From Anabaena sp. PCC 7108 (GTDB lineage Bacteria > Cyanobacteriota > Cyanobacteriia > Cyanobacteriales > Nostocaceae): 64,000 nucleotides of DNA. Position numbers and translations under genes: made by a program. This document shows positions 35,651-45,555 of this stretch, piece after piece. The notes under the pieces are model-generated. The model was not told the origin of the DNA, ran no database searches, and saw only the letters and a list, made by a program, of their open reading frames with translations. Location: NCBI RefSeq assembly GCF_000332135.1, contig NZ_KB235896.1, forward strand, positions 4,270,356 through 4,334,355, written 5' to 3'. Every line of letters starts with the position of its first letter. Position 1 is the first letter of the stretch.

Positions 35651-35920
35651 TTAAGAGTCCATTTTTGGACTACTTAATAATTCCTGTGACTTTAGGTCAG
35701 GAAGTGTCAACCACTCATAAAATTCAATCGCACTTGGATCACAACTGTGACATCCACCACACTTCTTCCCATCCTCCATTTTACGGACTCGACCCTTACG
35801 GATTAACTTACTCAGCATTCCCCGTAGAGCATTTCCATCTATGCGAAAGTGGAGTTGCATATCAGCAAGAGAGGCTTTTTTATGTTGGGAAAGGAAATTT
35901 TGTAGTTCATTTAATATCAT
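35651..35920 (-). CDS. feoC: FeoC-like regulator
   Basis: An 89-residue protein with an N-terminal winged-helix (MILNELQNFLSQHKKASLAD) and a cysteine cluster KKCGGCHSC that could bind an Fe-S cluster or iron. That is the FeoC (DUF1920-like) layout. It lies downstream of feoB on the same strand but 422 bp away, separated by GC-rich repeats and a family C element. Co-transcription with feoAB is therefore uncertain. Confidence 0.8.
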   Translation of the reverse strand: MILNELQNFLSQHKKASLADMQLHFRIDGNALRGMLSKLIRKGRVRKMEDGKKCGGCHSCDPSAIEFYEWLTLPDLKSQELLSSPKMDS

Positions 35921-36111
35921 AGTTTTTTCCTTTGTGCTTTGTCATTAAGTAGCTTGGTGCAATTAAATATAAAACCTCGCTTCCATTCCTCTCCCCTAAA
36001 AGTGGAGAGGCTTTGACTCCCACTTCCCTGGGAGGGAAGGGGGTTGGGGGGTTAGGTCTATCTTATATTTTTTAACGCCCACCTGACTTGAAAATAAGAC
36101 CCCACCCCTAA

Positions 36112-36135
36112 CCCCTCCTCGCAAGCGAGGAGGGG
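36112..36135. repeat. Perfect 11-bp hairpin in feoB-feoC gap
   Basis: CCCCTCCTCGC-AA-GCGAGGAGGGG. It belongs to a common Nostocales repeat (ACCCCTAACCCCTCCTCGC...). A second GC-rich copy, GGGGTTGGGGGGTTAGG, in the opposite sense precedes it. It may affect read-through from feoB to feoC. Confidence 0.7.
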
Positions 36136-36215
36136 AATAAGAAGTTTTTTTTCATGTGTTCTGGTGTACGCAGTTCATGATGGCTACTTAGCCAGTAGCA
36201 AATCAATAATGACTA

Positions 36216-36353
36216 CAATATCTGGTCTAAATTGGCAAAAGTCTTGATTCGTAGGTTGGGTTGTTCGCGTCAGCGTTGCGTCAGCCATAACCCAAAAATC
36301 CGTTGGGTTAAGCGACAGCGCAACCCAACCTACAAAAAATGGCTAATGTATTG
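36216..36353. repeat. MITE-like element, family C copy 3, overlapping the feoB 3' end
   Basis: Starts CAATATCTGGTCTAAAT and ends CAACCTACAAAAAATGGCTAATGTATTG. Core and right end match family C (59754-59876) with drift. Its rightmost 11 bases lie inside feoB, supplying the last codons and the stop. Confidence 0.7.
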
Positions 36354-38685
36354 AACTAATAACTTCTTTTTTGCGGGAAGTACTTGCCATCTTCAGTCCG
36401 AAAATAGTTATAGCCATAGTTACAGCTAATCCCACTGACCAAGCCAGAGAAGAAAGAGGATGTTGTGCAAATGTGGCTAATTGGTAATATAAAACCGCCA
36501 CCCAGTAAGCTAAACCAGTAGTCCAGCATCCAGCAAATATAGTCCATCCTAAATTCGTTTCCCGGTAAAGTGCAGCCGTTGCCGAAACGCAGGGAAAGTA
36601 CAACAGCACAAATAACAGATAGGCAAAAGCAGCAGATTTGCTACTAAACCTTTTGGACATTTCCCCATAAGTGCTAACAGATACACATTGAGCTTCTGCG
36701 GCTTGCTTTTTATCTGTGGAGACATTAGCCGCACTCAAACCGAGGGGGTCAAATAGTTGACCAGGCAGTTTTACCAAATTCTCTGGAATGCTGGCAAATG
36801 CCTGACCAATGCCACCCCAAAAACTAAATTCTTCTGGACTTTCTGGCTTGGCTGTAGATACTTTTTCTGCTTCTGCCAATCCCGTGTACAGAGAATTCAT
36901 TGTACCTACCATTACTTCTTTGGCAAATACCCCTGTCATTAAACCAACGGTAGCAGGCCAGTTATCTTGAGTAACACCCATCGGTGTAAATACTGGTGTG
37001 ACTGTGCGACTTATGGCGCTGAGAATCGAATCCTTACTATTTTGCTTACCAAATGTACCATCAGTGCCTACGGAGTTCATAAAACCCAAAACAATCACCA
37101 TAATCACAATGGCTTTACCTGCTTTGGTGATGAAAGCTTTCAGACGATCTCCAGTACGCAACAGCACACCTTTAATCTTGGGTATATGGTATGGAGGTAG
37201 TTCCATGATAAAGGGCGCGGCTTCCCCTTGGAGGATGGTATTTTTCAAGATCAGTCCGGTAAATATGGCGGCGGAAATGCCCAATAGGTAAAGACCTAAA
37301 ACAATATTCTGACCACCAACGGGGAAGAAAGCACCAATAAATAGGGCGTAAACTGTCAATCTCGCACTACAGGACATGAAGGGGTTCATCATCACTGTCA
37401 TCAAGCGATCGCGTTTATTTTCTAATGTCCTCGTTGCCATAATTCCCGGTATGTTACAGCCAAAACCGACAATCATCGGTACAAAGGATTTACCCGGAAG
37501 CCCAATCAAACGCATCAACCTATCCATGACAAAGGCAGCCCGTGCCATATAACCAGTATCTTCTAACACCGATAGACACAAAAACATCATGCCAATTTGG
37601 GGAATGAAGGTAGCTGTGGTTTGGATACCACCACCTGCGCCCTGTGCTAACAGTCCAACTAACCATCCTGGTACATTAATGCTTTCCAGCAGTTTACCGA
37701 AACCATCGACAAAAATTGTGGCAAAGGTGATGTCAAAAAAGTCAATAAAAGCACCGCCAATATTAATCGATATGGTGAAGATCAGATACATCACCAACAA
37801 GAAAACTGGTATACCTAACCAGCGATTGAGTACGATTTGGTCGATTTTGTCAGAAATGTTAGTTTTAACTTCTCGACTGCGTTCGGCTGCACCTTGGATT
37901 AAGTTGCGAATAAAGGTGTAACGACTATCGGCGATGATGATATCTAAGTCGTCATCCAAGGTTTGATGAACTTTCCGCCTGTGTTCAACTACTATCTGCT
38001 CTAATTCTTTGCTTCTCAATTCTGGTACAACTCGATCCTCGTATTCCAAAAGTTTGAGGGCTGTCCAACGAGGATCTACTGTGCGTTTGGGGCTATGTTC
38101 TCTGATAAAAGGTTCTAGTTGAGCGATCGCATCTTCAATAACGGCTGGATAAGCAACGTAGGTTGGTGGTACTAATAAATCCAAGAGAGATTGGTTAATT
38201 GCATCCTGTAATTCAGCTAATCCTTTACCTAAGGTTGCACTCATGGGTATCACCGGACAACCAAGACGCTCTGAGAGTAAACTAGGATTTATTTTCATAT
38301 CCCGCTCTTTGGCAACATCCATCATGTTCAACGCTACAATCATAGGTAAGCGCATTTCCATGATTTGGGTGGTGAGATATAAGTTTCGTTCTAAGTTGGA
38401 TGCATCAACAATATTAATGATGACATCAGCCTCACCAGAAAGTAAGTAATCTCTCGCTATCAGTTCATCTAGTCCAGTGTCGCCATCTTCGGCATCAAGA
38501 GAATAAACCCCAGGTAGGTCAGCAACTGTAATATTTTGACTATTGTGAGTATATTTTCCTTCTTTACGCTCTACTGTGACACCAGGCCAGTTACCTGTTC
38601 TTTGATTAGCACCTGTTAAGGCATTAAACAAAGTGGTTTTACCGCAATTGGGATTACCTACCAATGCAATTATCTGCTTACTCAT
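36343..38685 (-). CDS. feoB: Ferrous iron transporter FeoB
   Basis: A 780-residue protein. The N-terminal GTPase has G1 GNPNCGKTTLFN (residues 10-21), G3 DLPG, and G4-like LNMMD. A spacer domain follows, then a polytopic C-terminal half with two Gate motifs (IPGIMATRTLENKRDR near 410 and CVSATAALYRE near 715). It imports Fe(II) across the inner membrane. The start overlaps the feoA stop by four bases. The last residues (SSIH) and TAG are encoded by the end of a family C repeat, so the native C-terminus was probably altered. Confidence 0.96.
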   Translation of the reverse strand: MSKQIIALVGNPNCGKTTLFNALTGANQRTGNWPGVTVERKEGKYTHNSQNITVADLPGVYSLDAEDGDTGLDELIARDYLLSGEADVIINIVDASNLERNLYLTTQIMEMRLPMIVALNMMDVAKERDMKINPSLLSERLGCPVIPMSATLGKGLAELQDAINQSLLDLLVPPTYVAYPAVIEDAIAQLEPFIREHSPKRTVDPRWTALKLLEYEDRVVPELRSKELEQIVVEHRRKVHQTLDDDLDIIIADSRYTFIRNLIQGAAERSREVKTNISDKIDQIVLNRWLGIPVFLLVMYLIFTISINIGGAFIDFFDITFATIFVDGFGKLLESINVPGWLVGLLAQGAGGGIQTTATFIPQIGMMFLCLSVLEDTGYMARAAFVMDRLMRLIGLPGKSFVPMIVGFGCNIPGIMATRTLENKRDRLMTVMMNPFMSCSARLTVYALFIGAFFPVGGQNIVLGLYLLGISAAIFTGLILKNTILQGEAAPFIMELPPYHIPKIKGVLLRTGDRLKAFITKAGKAIVIMVIVLGFMNSVGTDGTFGKQNSKDSILSAISRTVTPVFTPMGVTQDNWPATVGLMTGVFAKEVMVGTMNSLYTGLAEAEKVSTAKPESPEEFSFWGGIGQAFASIPENLVKLPGQLFDPLGLSAANVSTDKKQAAEAQCVSVSTYGEMSKRFSSKSAAFAYLLFVLLYFPCVSATAALYRETNLGWTIFAGCWTTGLAYWVAVLYYQLATFAQHPLSSLAWSVGLAVTMAITIFGLKMASTSRKKEVISSIH

Positions 38686-38927
38686 TGTGCTATTTCCTCT
38701 ACAAATAAAGCATTGGCTTCATCTTTACGCAGACTCAGTTTGAACCCCCGCACCTGAATTTCTACGGGATCTCCCAGGGGGGCATGGCGGGTAACTGTAA
38801 ACTCTGTACCTGGTGTGAGTCCCATTGCTAATAATTTTCCTTTATAACTACGGGCAGCTTTTTCATAACCTATTACCCGCCCTGTGCAGCCCACAGCTAA
38901 ATCACGTAGTTGTTTTTTTTCGCTCAT
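38682..38927 (-). CDS. feoA: FeoA, small SH3-like partner of FeoB
   Basis: An 81-residue SH3-like protein: LRDLAVGCTGRVIGYE, LLAMGLTPGTEFTVTRHAPLGDPVEIQVRGF, SLRKDEANAL. All are standard FeoA features. It overlaps feoB (ATGA), so the two are translationally coupled. FeoA modulates FeoB GTPase/transport function. Confidence 0.95.
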   Translation of the reverse strand: MSEKKQLRDLAVGCTGRVIGYEKAARSYKGKLLAMGLTPGTEFTVTRHAPLGDPVEIQVRGFKLSLRKDEANALFVEEIAQ

Positions 38928-39150
38928 TTTTATTTGTCGATCTAGATTTGGTCACGTTATCTAAAAGAGGCAGAGGTTAGGAACAAACAAGTATGAATGA
39001 AAACTTTAGTTCTGGGTATAAAGCCCAGTTTAAATTTATAGCAACAGACAGGGCGGTGAGGACACCAATTGATTATAAAATATAAAAATATAGACACCAA
39101 AAGACTTTTCAGGCTGTCACCTGTCACCTGTTCCCTCTCACCTGCTATAT

Positions 39151-39516
39151 TTATGCCCTATTCGTACATAAGATTTTTTGTGCCATACCTGCCCCCAACC
39201 CAATCCGGTTGTCACCAAGTGCAACGATGATAGAACCATTGGCAATGCTGATGATTTGCAGTTCAGTTCCTGGAAGTAATCCCATCCCAATCAGACGATG
39301 GACTGTACCTTCTGTCCCTTTGAGTTTAACGATTGCTAAACGCTCTCCTACATTGGCCATTGCTAAGGGGAAAGATTTACCTGTGTCTACAAAAGAGCCA
39401 CTTTTCAGTATGTTTTCTTCTGCTTGGGGTGTTTGGGGTGTCTGTCCAAAAAATTTTAACCCCCATCCTCTGGGCTTTTGGTTATTTTGGTTGTAGTTAT
39501 TTTTACTATCTGTCAT
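39151..39516 (-). CDS. Second FeoA-domain protein
   Basis: A 121-residue protein with a disordered, Asn/Gln/Pro-rich N-terminus of about 45 residues and a C-terminal FeoA domain: LAIVKLKGTEGTVHRLIGMGLLPGTELQIISIANGSIIVALGDNRIGL. It is 223 bp upstream of feoA on the same strand. A feoA-feoA-feoB order is common in cyanobacteria; the longer copy may be regulatory. No clear Fur box was found upstream. Confidence 0.9.
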   Translation of the reverse strand: MTDSKNNYNQNNQKPRGWGLKFFGQTPQTPQAEENILKSGSFVDTGKSFPLAMANVGERLAIVKLKGTEGTVHRLIGMGLLPGTELQIISIANGSIIVALGDNRIGLGAGMAQKILCTNRA

Positions 39517-40115
39517 AGTCAGTTTTATTAGTAGATTTTGTCAATAAATTTACAGTAAATTAGTAACTTTTGTCAAATAAATTACCTTGGTATTATTACA
39601 GGTACTCATTGTGAATTTAACCCCTTTGCCAGCTATTAAGCAAGGGAACAGTAAGCATGAAGATTTTTATTGCCAGAGTTTTAGATTTAGCTAATTAAAA
39701 TTTATCACTAGTTGATAGTATATATCAATTAATAGCTAAAAAAGATTTAATTTTCACAAATACATAAAAAGTGATCATCAAGAAATCTGCTAGAAAATTG
39801 GTATTTTATCGGCTTGATCTGGTTACTATTTTGGCAAAAGGTATAAAAATCAGTGAGAACCTAATCATTAATCTCATTAAATACTGCCAATTACTTGACT
39901 TGTATCTTAGTTTGCTCTAATGTTTGGTGAAAAAGTATAATATTTACCATTTAACAAATATTCGCTTGATAGTAGGCGGTTTAGTATTTTAACTTAAACA
40001 ATGGGATTGATTATTGAGCGGATTGGTTGTTGCTATTCTTGTATCGATATTCGTCAATATACGTCAATATGTATTTTATTTTGGGGATTCTACAAACAAA
40101 GAGTGGAGAAAACCT
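39517..40115. other. Gene-free promoter region between feoA2 and exbD
   Basis: About 600 AT-rich bases between divergent genes. A dyad TTGATA-GTATA-TATCAA lies at 39712-39728. A short frame at 39656-39698 (MKIFIARVLDLAN) is too short to call. Nothing else was recognised. Confidence 0.45.
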
Positions 40116-40520
40116 ATGCGGCTACCAGATGAACCAGATCTTCCACCACAGATAAACATCTTGCCGATGATTGATGTGATATTTGCGATTTTGACCTTTT
40201 TTATCATGTCAACGCTATTTTTAACCCGACAAGAAAGTTTACCTGTGAATTTGCCAAAGGCAGCAACATCACAGTCATCCCGAATTCCTACCAAAATCAA
40301 TGTGACGTTAGAAGCATCGGGACTCGTAAGCCTGAATAATAAACCAACAAACATTGATGCTTTATCTGAGCAAATACGTGATTTGATGGGTTCAGATCCA
40401 GAATCGCTCGTAATCATTAATGCGGATGCTAAAGTTGAGCATGGTAATGTTATAGCAGTGATGGATAAAGTACGTCAGGTGAAAGGTGCAAGGTTAGCGA
40501 TCGCTACTCAAGAGCCTTAG
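40116..40520 (+). CDS. exbD: ExbD/TolR family biopolymer transport protein
   Basis: 134 residues from ATG 40116, with GGAG seven bases upstream. An upstream TTG at 40014 would add a 34-residue hydrophobic extension that the family lacks. The single membrane helix carries the essential aspartate (INILPMIDVIFAILTFFIM), and the periplasmic domain ends with VMDKVRQVKGARLAIAT. ExbD works with ExbB and TonB to energise outer-membrane receptors, such as those for siderophores. No exbB or tonB gene is adjacent, so it is an orphan copy. Confidence 0.88.
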   Translation: MRLPDEPDLPPQINILPMIDVIFAILTFFIMSTLFLTRQESLPVNLPKAATSQSSRIPTKINVTLEASGLVSLNNKPTNIDALSEQIRDLMGSDPESLVIINADAKVEHGNVIAVMDKVRQVKGARLAIATQEP

Positions 40521-40534
40521 TTCTATATTTTTTT

Positions 40535-40659
40535 AAGGCGTTGCATACTTGCAGAATAATTTGAGAATCTGCATCAATATAGAATCACCGCGTCTGAGCG
40601 TCCCCATGTCCCCGCGTCCCCGCGTCAGCCTCAATCATCCCCTTATTCAGCAACGCCTT
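40535..40659. repeat. Inverted-repeat-bounded element after exbD
   Basis: AAGGCGTTGC at the left and GCAACGCCTT (followed by TTTT) at the right bound about 125 bp. The centre has an array of CCGCGTC-type GC-rich units (40590-40627). It could end the exbD transcript or be a MITE. Confidence 0.6.
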
Positions 40660-40723
40660 TTTTAATTTTGTCTGATCCGAATTATTTTCCCTCTCTACCG
40701 AGAGGGAGTGAGAGGATGAGGTT

Positions 40724-41767
40724 CTAGAAAAACCAACCGTAAGAATGTAAACCCTTACCTAAAAGATTGACACCGAGATAGCAAATCCAAACGACAACAA
40801 AGCCAGTAGCGGCTAAAATTGCTGGTTTGCGTCCTTGCCAACCGCGAGTGATTCGAGAATGTAGATAAGCTGCAAAAACCAACCAAGTGATTAACGCCCA
40901 AGTTTCTTTTGGGTCCCAACTCCAATAAGAACCCCAGGCTTCATTTGCCCACACACCACCAGCAATAATACCGATTGTCAGTAGGGGAAATCCCAAACCG
41001 ATAATGCGATAACTGATATTGTCGAGAGTTTCCGCTAAAGTGAGGCGTTGAGGTGAAAGAATTTCAGCAGTTGGAATCGGAGTAGTTTGGACTACATCTA
41101 AAACAGCAGTACCATTACCATTGTTGTTGCTTTCATAACGAGAAAAGCCATTATTTTCAGATGGAGGTGTTGGCGGTTGAGTAACTAACTCACCAGCTTT
41201 GAGCAGTTTGTAACCGTTGCTGCGATAACCACCATTACCAACAGAACTACCTTGTAATTGGATATTTTGTCCGCGAGTTACGATTAAAAATGCGATCGCT
41301 AACAACGCACCCACCATCAAAGCCGAATAACTCAACATCATCACGCTGACGTGCATCATCAGCCAATTCGACTTTAATGCAGGAACTAAAGGTTCTGATA
41401 CCTGCATAGTTGATGGTAGGGTTAAAGTAGCAAAAGCAGCAATTCCCATAGCTACAGGTGCAGTGACAACCCCAACTAACCGACTACGGCTGTTATTCTC
41501 TGCAATTAAATGAACAGCGGTAATTCCCCAAGTTAAGAAAAATAGAGACTCGTAGAGATTACTAAGAGGAAAATAACCAGCTTCTATCCATCTTGCTCCT
41601 AATAGGGTAGCAATACACAAATTAGCGATCGCCATTCCAGCTGTCCCCAAAGCCGCAGTCACCGATAAACTCGGAAAAGCCGCCCCCACCCAATACACCA
41701 ACATGGTGCAGAATAAGATGGCAAAGGACGCATTATCTAGCCAGTTCTGGAGTACAACCAGATTCAT
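40724..41767 (-). CDS. ccsB: Cytochrome c biogenesis protein CcsB/CcsA (system II heme handling)
   Basis: A 347-residue polytopic protein with about eight helices. The tryptophan-rich heme-binding motif [18 protein letters not shown] is near the C-terminus, and conserved histidines occur in [15 protein letters not shown] and LHSYGWFF. It is the CcsA-type subunit of the system II cytochrome c synthase; naming differs between annotators (ccsA/ccsB). A variable central loop (about 180-230) is Asn/Thr-rich. It is needed to attach heme to c-type cytochromes such as cytochrome f and c6. Confidence 0.92.
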   Translation of the reverse strand: MNLVVLQNWLDNASFAILFCTMLVYWVGAAFPSLSVTAALGTAGMAIANLCIATLLGARWIEAGYFPLSNLYESLFFLTWGITAVHLIAENNSRSRLVGVVTAPVAMGIAAFATLTLPSTMQVSEPLVPALKSNWLMMHVSVMMLSYSALMVGALLAIAFLIVTRGQNIQLQGSSVGNGGYRSNGYKLLKAGELVTQPPTPPSENNGFSRYESNNNGNGTAVLDVVQTTPIPTAEILSPQRLTLAETLDNISYRIIGLGFPLLTIGIIAGGVWANEAWGSYWSWDPKETWALITWLVFAAYLHSRITRGWQGRKPAILAATGFVVVWICYLGVNLLGKGLHSYGWFF

Positions 41768-41867
41768 AAACTTTTCTCTCCAGTGAATGCTTGAATCAAT
41801 TATCAGTTCTCAGTTCTCAGTTCTCAGAGAGAGTGAAAGAATCAACCTAACTCAAACTTTGATCACC

Positions 41868-41983
41868 TACAGCAGAATGGAGTAGGGGTTTAGCAGTCCT
41901 AAACCCGTATTAGAAGTAAAATCCCCTTGCTACCTGATTTTTGGTGGAAATTTTATACTTCCTATAACCCGCAATCTGCTGTA
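41868..41983. repeat. Possible short inverted-repeat element
   Basis: TACAGCAGA and TCTGCTGTA bound 116 bp including a degenerate GGGTTTAGCAGTCCTAAACCC palindrome, related to the palindrome after the H+-ATPase gene. Together with the 7-bp CAGTTCT array (41804-41827) it fills the 5' region of ccsB. Confidence 0.5.
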
Positions 41984-42097
41984 TCACTGATTTAATTCCG
42001 ACTATTCTGATCCTATCTATTTTTGGTCATTGCTAATTAGGTGATATCAAGTCCCGCTAATTGCTGTTCCAAAAAACTCTCCTCATCCACCTTTCTC

Positions 42098-42190
42098 CGT
42101 CTCTCTGTGTCACCGCGTCACCGCGTCACCGCGTCCCCACATCCCCGTGTCCCGGCGTCCCCACATCCCCGCGTCACCGCGTCCCTGCAT
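42098..42190. repeat. GC-rich tandem array (ACCGCGTC units)
   Basis: Roughly 11 8-bp units, variants of ACCGCGTC, CCCACATC and CCCGGCGTC, just before the stop of the minus-strand DUF3352 gene. It is related to 25811-25932. Confidence 0.85.
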
Positions 42191-42192
42191 CC

Positions 42193-43908
42193 CTATTTAC
42201 CCACTTTCTTAAGTTCTAAAAAAATGTCATAGCGCTGACTACGACGATCATTAACCGCAGTCGTCACCCCAATATTCCGTGTTGCAGCGAGAAATTTTCG
42301 TTGATTGGGAAACAAAGAATTGAGAGTAAAACTTTTAACAGTCCTATCCACATCCAGAAAAAATTGACCCTTGGGTGGATTAAGTTCTGTAGGGACTGTC
42401 TGTTGAAACGAGAGATTACTGGCTAAAGAGTTATTAGGTTTGGGAAGAATTTTATCGGTAATAGGAGCGCCGAAGACAAAGAAAGCGACATCATCATCTA
42501 ACCAGCCATGAGTAGCCGTTAAAGTTCCAAAAGGTGAAATCCAGTTAACAACAGGCTTACCCGCCACCTTAGCCCCTTGAATCTTAAATTGGTATTGATT
42601 TTGCATCGCCTCATCTAGCTGTTTTAGGGAATTTTCCGCAGCTTGGCGTAGGCTTTGCCCATTGTAGGCATTGCTTGCCTGTACCATAAACACTAAACCT
42701 GACCGAAAATTATCTGGTGAACCATCTTTTGGGGTGTTAGGAATCACCGCCACTGAAAATTCTCCTTTCATCCAAGTCAGCAAATCTCGCTCTAAATCCA
42801 GACTTGTCAAAGATTTTACACCCTGTCTCAGTTGTTCTGGCAAGACGGGTGATAACGGATTTCTTTGAGAAGTAGAAACATAGTCTCCCCACAGCCGCTG
42901 TAAGTTACTCCCAGACAGCATCATTAAAGTTTCACTGGGGAGACGATTTTGCATTTTCCCAGCTTTATTCTCTACCACCAACACCCGCTGACTATTAGGA
43001 TTTAACCAAGAAATACCCTTTAAGCCTATTCCTTTGTCCTCTAAAATGACACTTCCCGCTAAACCTTGGTTATTTTGAAGTTGAGCTAAAACCTGAGCAG
43101 GTAAAGGCTGATTCGTATCCGTAGCAGCTATCCTTGCGGCAGTAGGAATATTGACGTAAAACTGAGCAAAAGGTTCATAGCTAGAAGCTTTTGGAAAATT
43201 TTCCACAAAACCGCTACTTGTAGCTAAAGATACTTTATTTTTGTAGGCATCAATTGTTCTTTCTGCGGCTTGAGGATTATCTGTGATGACAAGAAACCGC
43301 TTATCTATTACCGCTGCTGAGAAATTTTCTCCAGCTTTTCCCTCAGTTTGTTTAATGGAGATTCCTTCATAAATTCGCTCAATCCATTTACCTTGTTTGA
43401 GCGGTTTAGGTTTTGCCAAAATCTGATTAGCAATTTCTGGATTTTTGATTGGTAGCACCATTAGCACTGATTGCTCAGAAGCAGCTTCGGTATTAGTCGC
43501 TACTGGTTTAGGTACTGGCTTGGACACAGGGGGAGCCAAAATTGCAATAGTGACTTCATCACCTACCCAAGGTTGAATATCTTTTTGAAAATTGTAACCA
43601 TTATTGACCAAAAACCGTTGTTGTAGCTGTACTAAATTCTTATCCAGTTCCGCTTGGGTTTCTGATGTCCCAAACTCCCGCAACTTCTGCCATTGTTTAG
43701 TGTCCGTCGTCAAGGAAACTGCTAATAAGGCATCTTGAGGAATAATATTGGCACCCGCAGGCAAATCTCTAGACAATGGTTGTCCTCTGGTTAAAAACCA
43801 ATATGCTAGACTCCCGGCACTAATCAATAACCAAGCCACTGAGAGTGTCAGCACCAAAGATGGTTTCTTTTTTTTCATCATTAAACTAGACACAATAGGT
43901 GGTGCCAT
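42193..43908 (-). CDS. DUF3352 family protein with N-terminal membrane helix
   Basis: A 571-residue protein with a single N-terminal helix (about residues 17-38, LVLTLSVAWLLISAGSLAYW) and a large extracytoplasmic domain. DUF3352 features: an N-terminal DALLAVSLTTD segment, repeated ITDNPQAAERTIDAY-like units and a C-terminal KGQFFLDVDRTVKSF. It is widespread in cyanobacteria, function unknown. The thylakoid or periplasmic side is inferred from the anchor. Confidence 0.82.
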   Translation of the reverse strand: MAPPIVSSLMMKKKKPSLVLTLSVAWLLISAGSLAYWFLTRGQPLSRDLPAGANIIPQDALLAVSLTTDTKQWQKLREFGTSETQAELDKNLVQLQQRFLVNNGYNFQKDIQPWVGDEVTIAILAPPVSKPVPKPVATNTEAASEQSVLMVLPIKNPEIANQILAKPKPLKQGKWIERIYEGISIKQTEGKAGENFSAAVIDKRFLVITDNPQAAERTIDAYKNKVSLATSSGFVENFPKASSYEPFAQFYVNIPTAARIAATDTNQPLPAQVLAQLQNNQGLAGSVILEDKGIGLKGISWLNPNSQRVLVVENKAGKMQNRLPSETLMMLSGSNLQRLWGDYVSTSQRNPLSPVLPEQLRQGVKSLTSLDLERDLLTWMKGEFSVAVIPNTPKDGSPDNFRSGLVFMVQASNAYNGQSLRQAAENSLKQLDEAMQNQYQFKIQGAKVAGKPVVNWISPFGTLTATHGWLDDDVAFFVFGAPITDKILPKPNNSLASNLSFQQTVPTELNPPKGQFFLDVDRTVKSFTLNSLFPNQRKFLAATRNIGVTTAVNDRRSQRYDIFLELKKVGK

Positions 43909-43942
43909 TGCAACTTACTACCTAACCCAACTTGCTAGTTAT

Positions 43943-44683
43943 CTAGTTTAGTTCCTTTTTTTGCAAATGATTGCGGAAGAACTGCTTCAGCTCATGCCAT
44001 GAATCTTCTGCTGCCAAACGGTTATAGGAAGAACGCTCATGGCAGAAAAAACCATGATCTGCATCAGGATAAAGCTTTAACGTATATTCCTTACCAAGCT
44101 CCTTAAAGCGAGACTCAATTTGTTGAATACGTTCCAATGGGATAAATGGATCAACACCACCGTGAAATAAATATATAGGCACCGTAATGTCTGTCATTGC
44201 CGCAACCCACTCGTCCAAGACCATGCCGTAGAAGGGAGCCACTGCCGCAATTTCGTCTGAAAACTTGCAAGCAGTGAAAAAACTCAACCCCCCGCCTAAA
44301 CAGAATCCAGTCACCCCAACATGATCTGGAAACACATCAACTCTTGATTTCAGATAACCCAATGCTGCTCGCATATCGTTCTCCATCCCTGCACCGAAAT
44401 CGAGACGGTACATCATTGCCATTGCTGTTTCGACTTCGTCGTAACTAAACTTGTTATTCGGCAATTCTCGATAATATAAATCAGGTGTCAGAACGACATA
44501 TCCTTCCCTTGCAATTCGAGCTGCTACATCTTGAATATGTGATGTTAAGCCAAACGCCTCCATTAGCACAAGAATGGCTGGCTTGCGTTGAGGATTAGCA
44601 TGGGTATGCAAGATTCCAGGCATTTTTCCGTTAGGCGTAGGAATTAGCACCTCTTCAACTTGAAGTTTCTCATTTGCTTTCAT
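43943..44683 (-). CDS. Dienelactone hydrolase family protein
   Basis: About 246 residues from the ATG preceded by GAGG; a TTG four codons earlier lies within that ribosome site. Alpha/beta hydrolase with the nucleophile in GFCLGGG (Cys, as in dienelactone hydrolases), the acid in FHGGVDPFIP and the histidine in DADHGFFCHERSSYN. The family hydrolyses lactones or esters; the physiological substrate is unknown. Confidence 0.88.
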   Translation of the reverse strand: MKANEKLQVEEVLIPTPNGKMPGILHTHANPQRKPAILVLMEAFGLTSHIQDVAARIAREGYVVLTPDLYYRELPNNKFSYDEVETAMAMMYRLDFGAGMENDMRAALGYLKSRVDVFPDHVGVTGFCLGGGLSFFTACKFSDEIAAVAPFYGMVLDEWVAAMTDITVPIYLFHGGVDPFIPLERIQQIESRFKELGKEYTLKLYPDADHGFFCHERSSYNRLAAEDSWHELKQFFRNHLQKKELN

Positions 44684-44833
44684 CACTAACCTCAACCTTG
44701 GTTATTTGCTCTTGAACTCTGATACTGCATTAAATTGAGATTGAGAATTGTCTAGTTTGAATGTTCGCTAGAATAGCACAGCTGAGTCTTTCCTCTAAAC
44801 CTCACTCAAGCTCAAGGGTTTTTAGCCTTTTTT

Positions 44834-45445
44834 CTAATCACCTTGTTGTTGACCCAAATATTTAGTTAAATAAGGGGAAAAAACCTCATAAATCAAGGTT
44901 AGAGGCTGTCCATGATGCCAAAACAAATAATGGCGACCCCAAAAAGGTCCCACTTGATCAAAGCCTGACTCCAGCGCAGCTGAGTAACCACAGTAAATTC
45001 CTCGAATATCTCGATATAACTCGGTGCGAATCTGAGCTAAACTCGCCCAAATCGGTAAGGAACGGTTTTGCAGATACTCATCTACATGACTCGCTTCCCA
45101 CCAGGAAGTAGCATATCCTAATCGCTGTCCAGAGGCAGTACGTAGCCACACTTGTCGGCGCAGTCGGGGACTGGGAACAACTTGAATTAAATCGGGAGCA
45201 TTATCTGGGTTTGTGCCAATTAAAGACATATCGATAACATCCACTTCTATCCGCTCACAAGTGAGTAATTGTAAGTGTCTGGTAGGGGAGCCATCGCCCA
45301 AAAGTAGCAATTGCCATGCTGGTGCTAACTGAGTGTGAGACAAACCTTTTTGAATATCTTCCTCTTTACCTTGCCAAATTGGATTTAGGCAATGCCAAGC
45401 GGTTGGCAGTGTTGAGTTATTTGTTTGTGTAACAGTATTAGTCAA
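44834..45445 (-). CDS. Chorismate lyase-like protein (DUF98)
   Basis: A 203-residue protein of the DUF98/UbiC-like family. Features: QLLLLGDGSPTRHLQLLT near the N-terminus, RLRRQVWLRTASGQRLGYATSWWEA, and FWGRHYLFWHHGQPLTLIYEVFSPYL at the end. Cyanobacterial members make 4-hydroxybenzoate from chorismate as the ring precursor of plastoquinone; that is inferred here from family. Confidence 0.82.
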   Translation of the reverse strand: MTNTVTQTNNSTLPTAWHCLNPIWQGKEEDIQKGLSHTQLAPAWQLLLLGDGSPTRHLQLLTCERIEVDVIDMSLIGTNPDNAPDLIQVVPSPRLRRQVWLRTASGQRLGYATSWWEASHVDEYLQNRSLPIWASLAQIRTELYRDIRGIYCGYSAALESGFDQVGPFWGRHYLFWHHGQPLTLIYEVFSPYLTKYLGQQQGD

Positions 45446-45483
45446 TTTTATTTACAAAACTTCACCTATATCTATGAAAGCAC

Positions 45484-45516
45484 AAAAAACCCAGATTCCT
45501 ATGGGGACACTGGGTT
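45484..45516 (-). terminator. Intrinsic terminator, minus strand
   Basis: On the minus strand AACCCAG, a 15-base loop, CTGGGTT, then TTTT. It lies between the upstream tRNA-Leu and the DUF98 gene and would end the tRNA transcript (tRNA to terminator about 145 bp). Confidence 0.7.
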
Positions 45517-45555
45517 AGATCGGCTGAGAAAAATATTATCAGCACTTTTGATATA

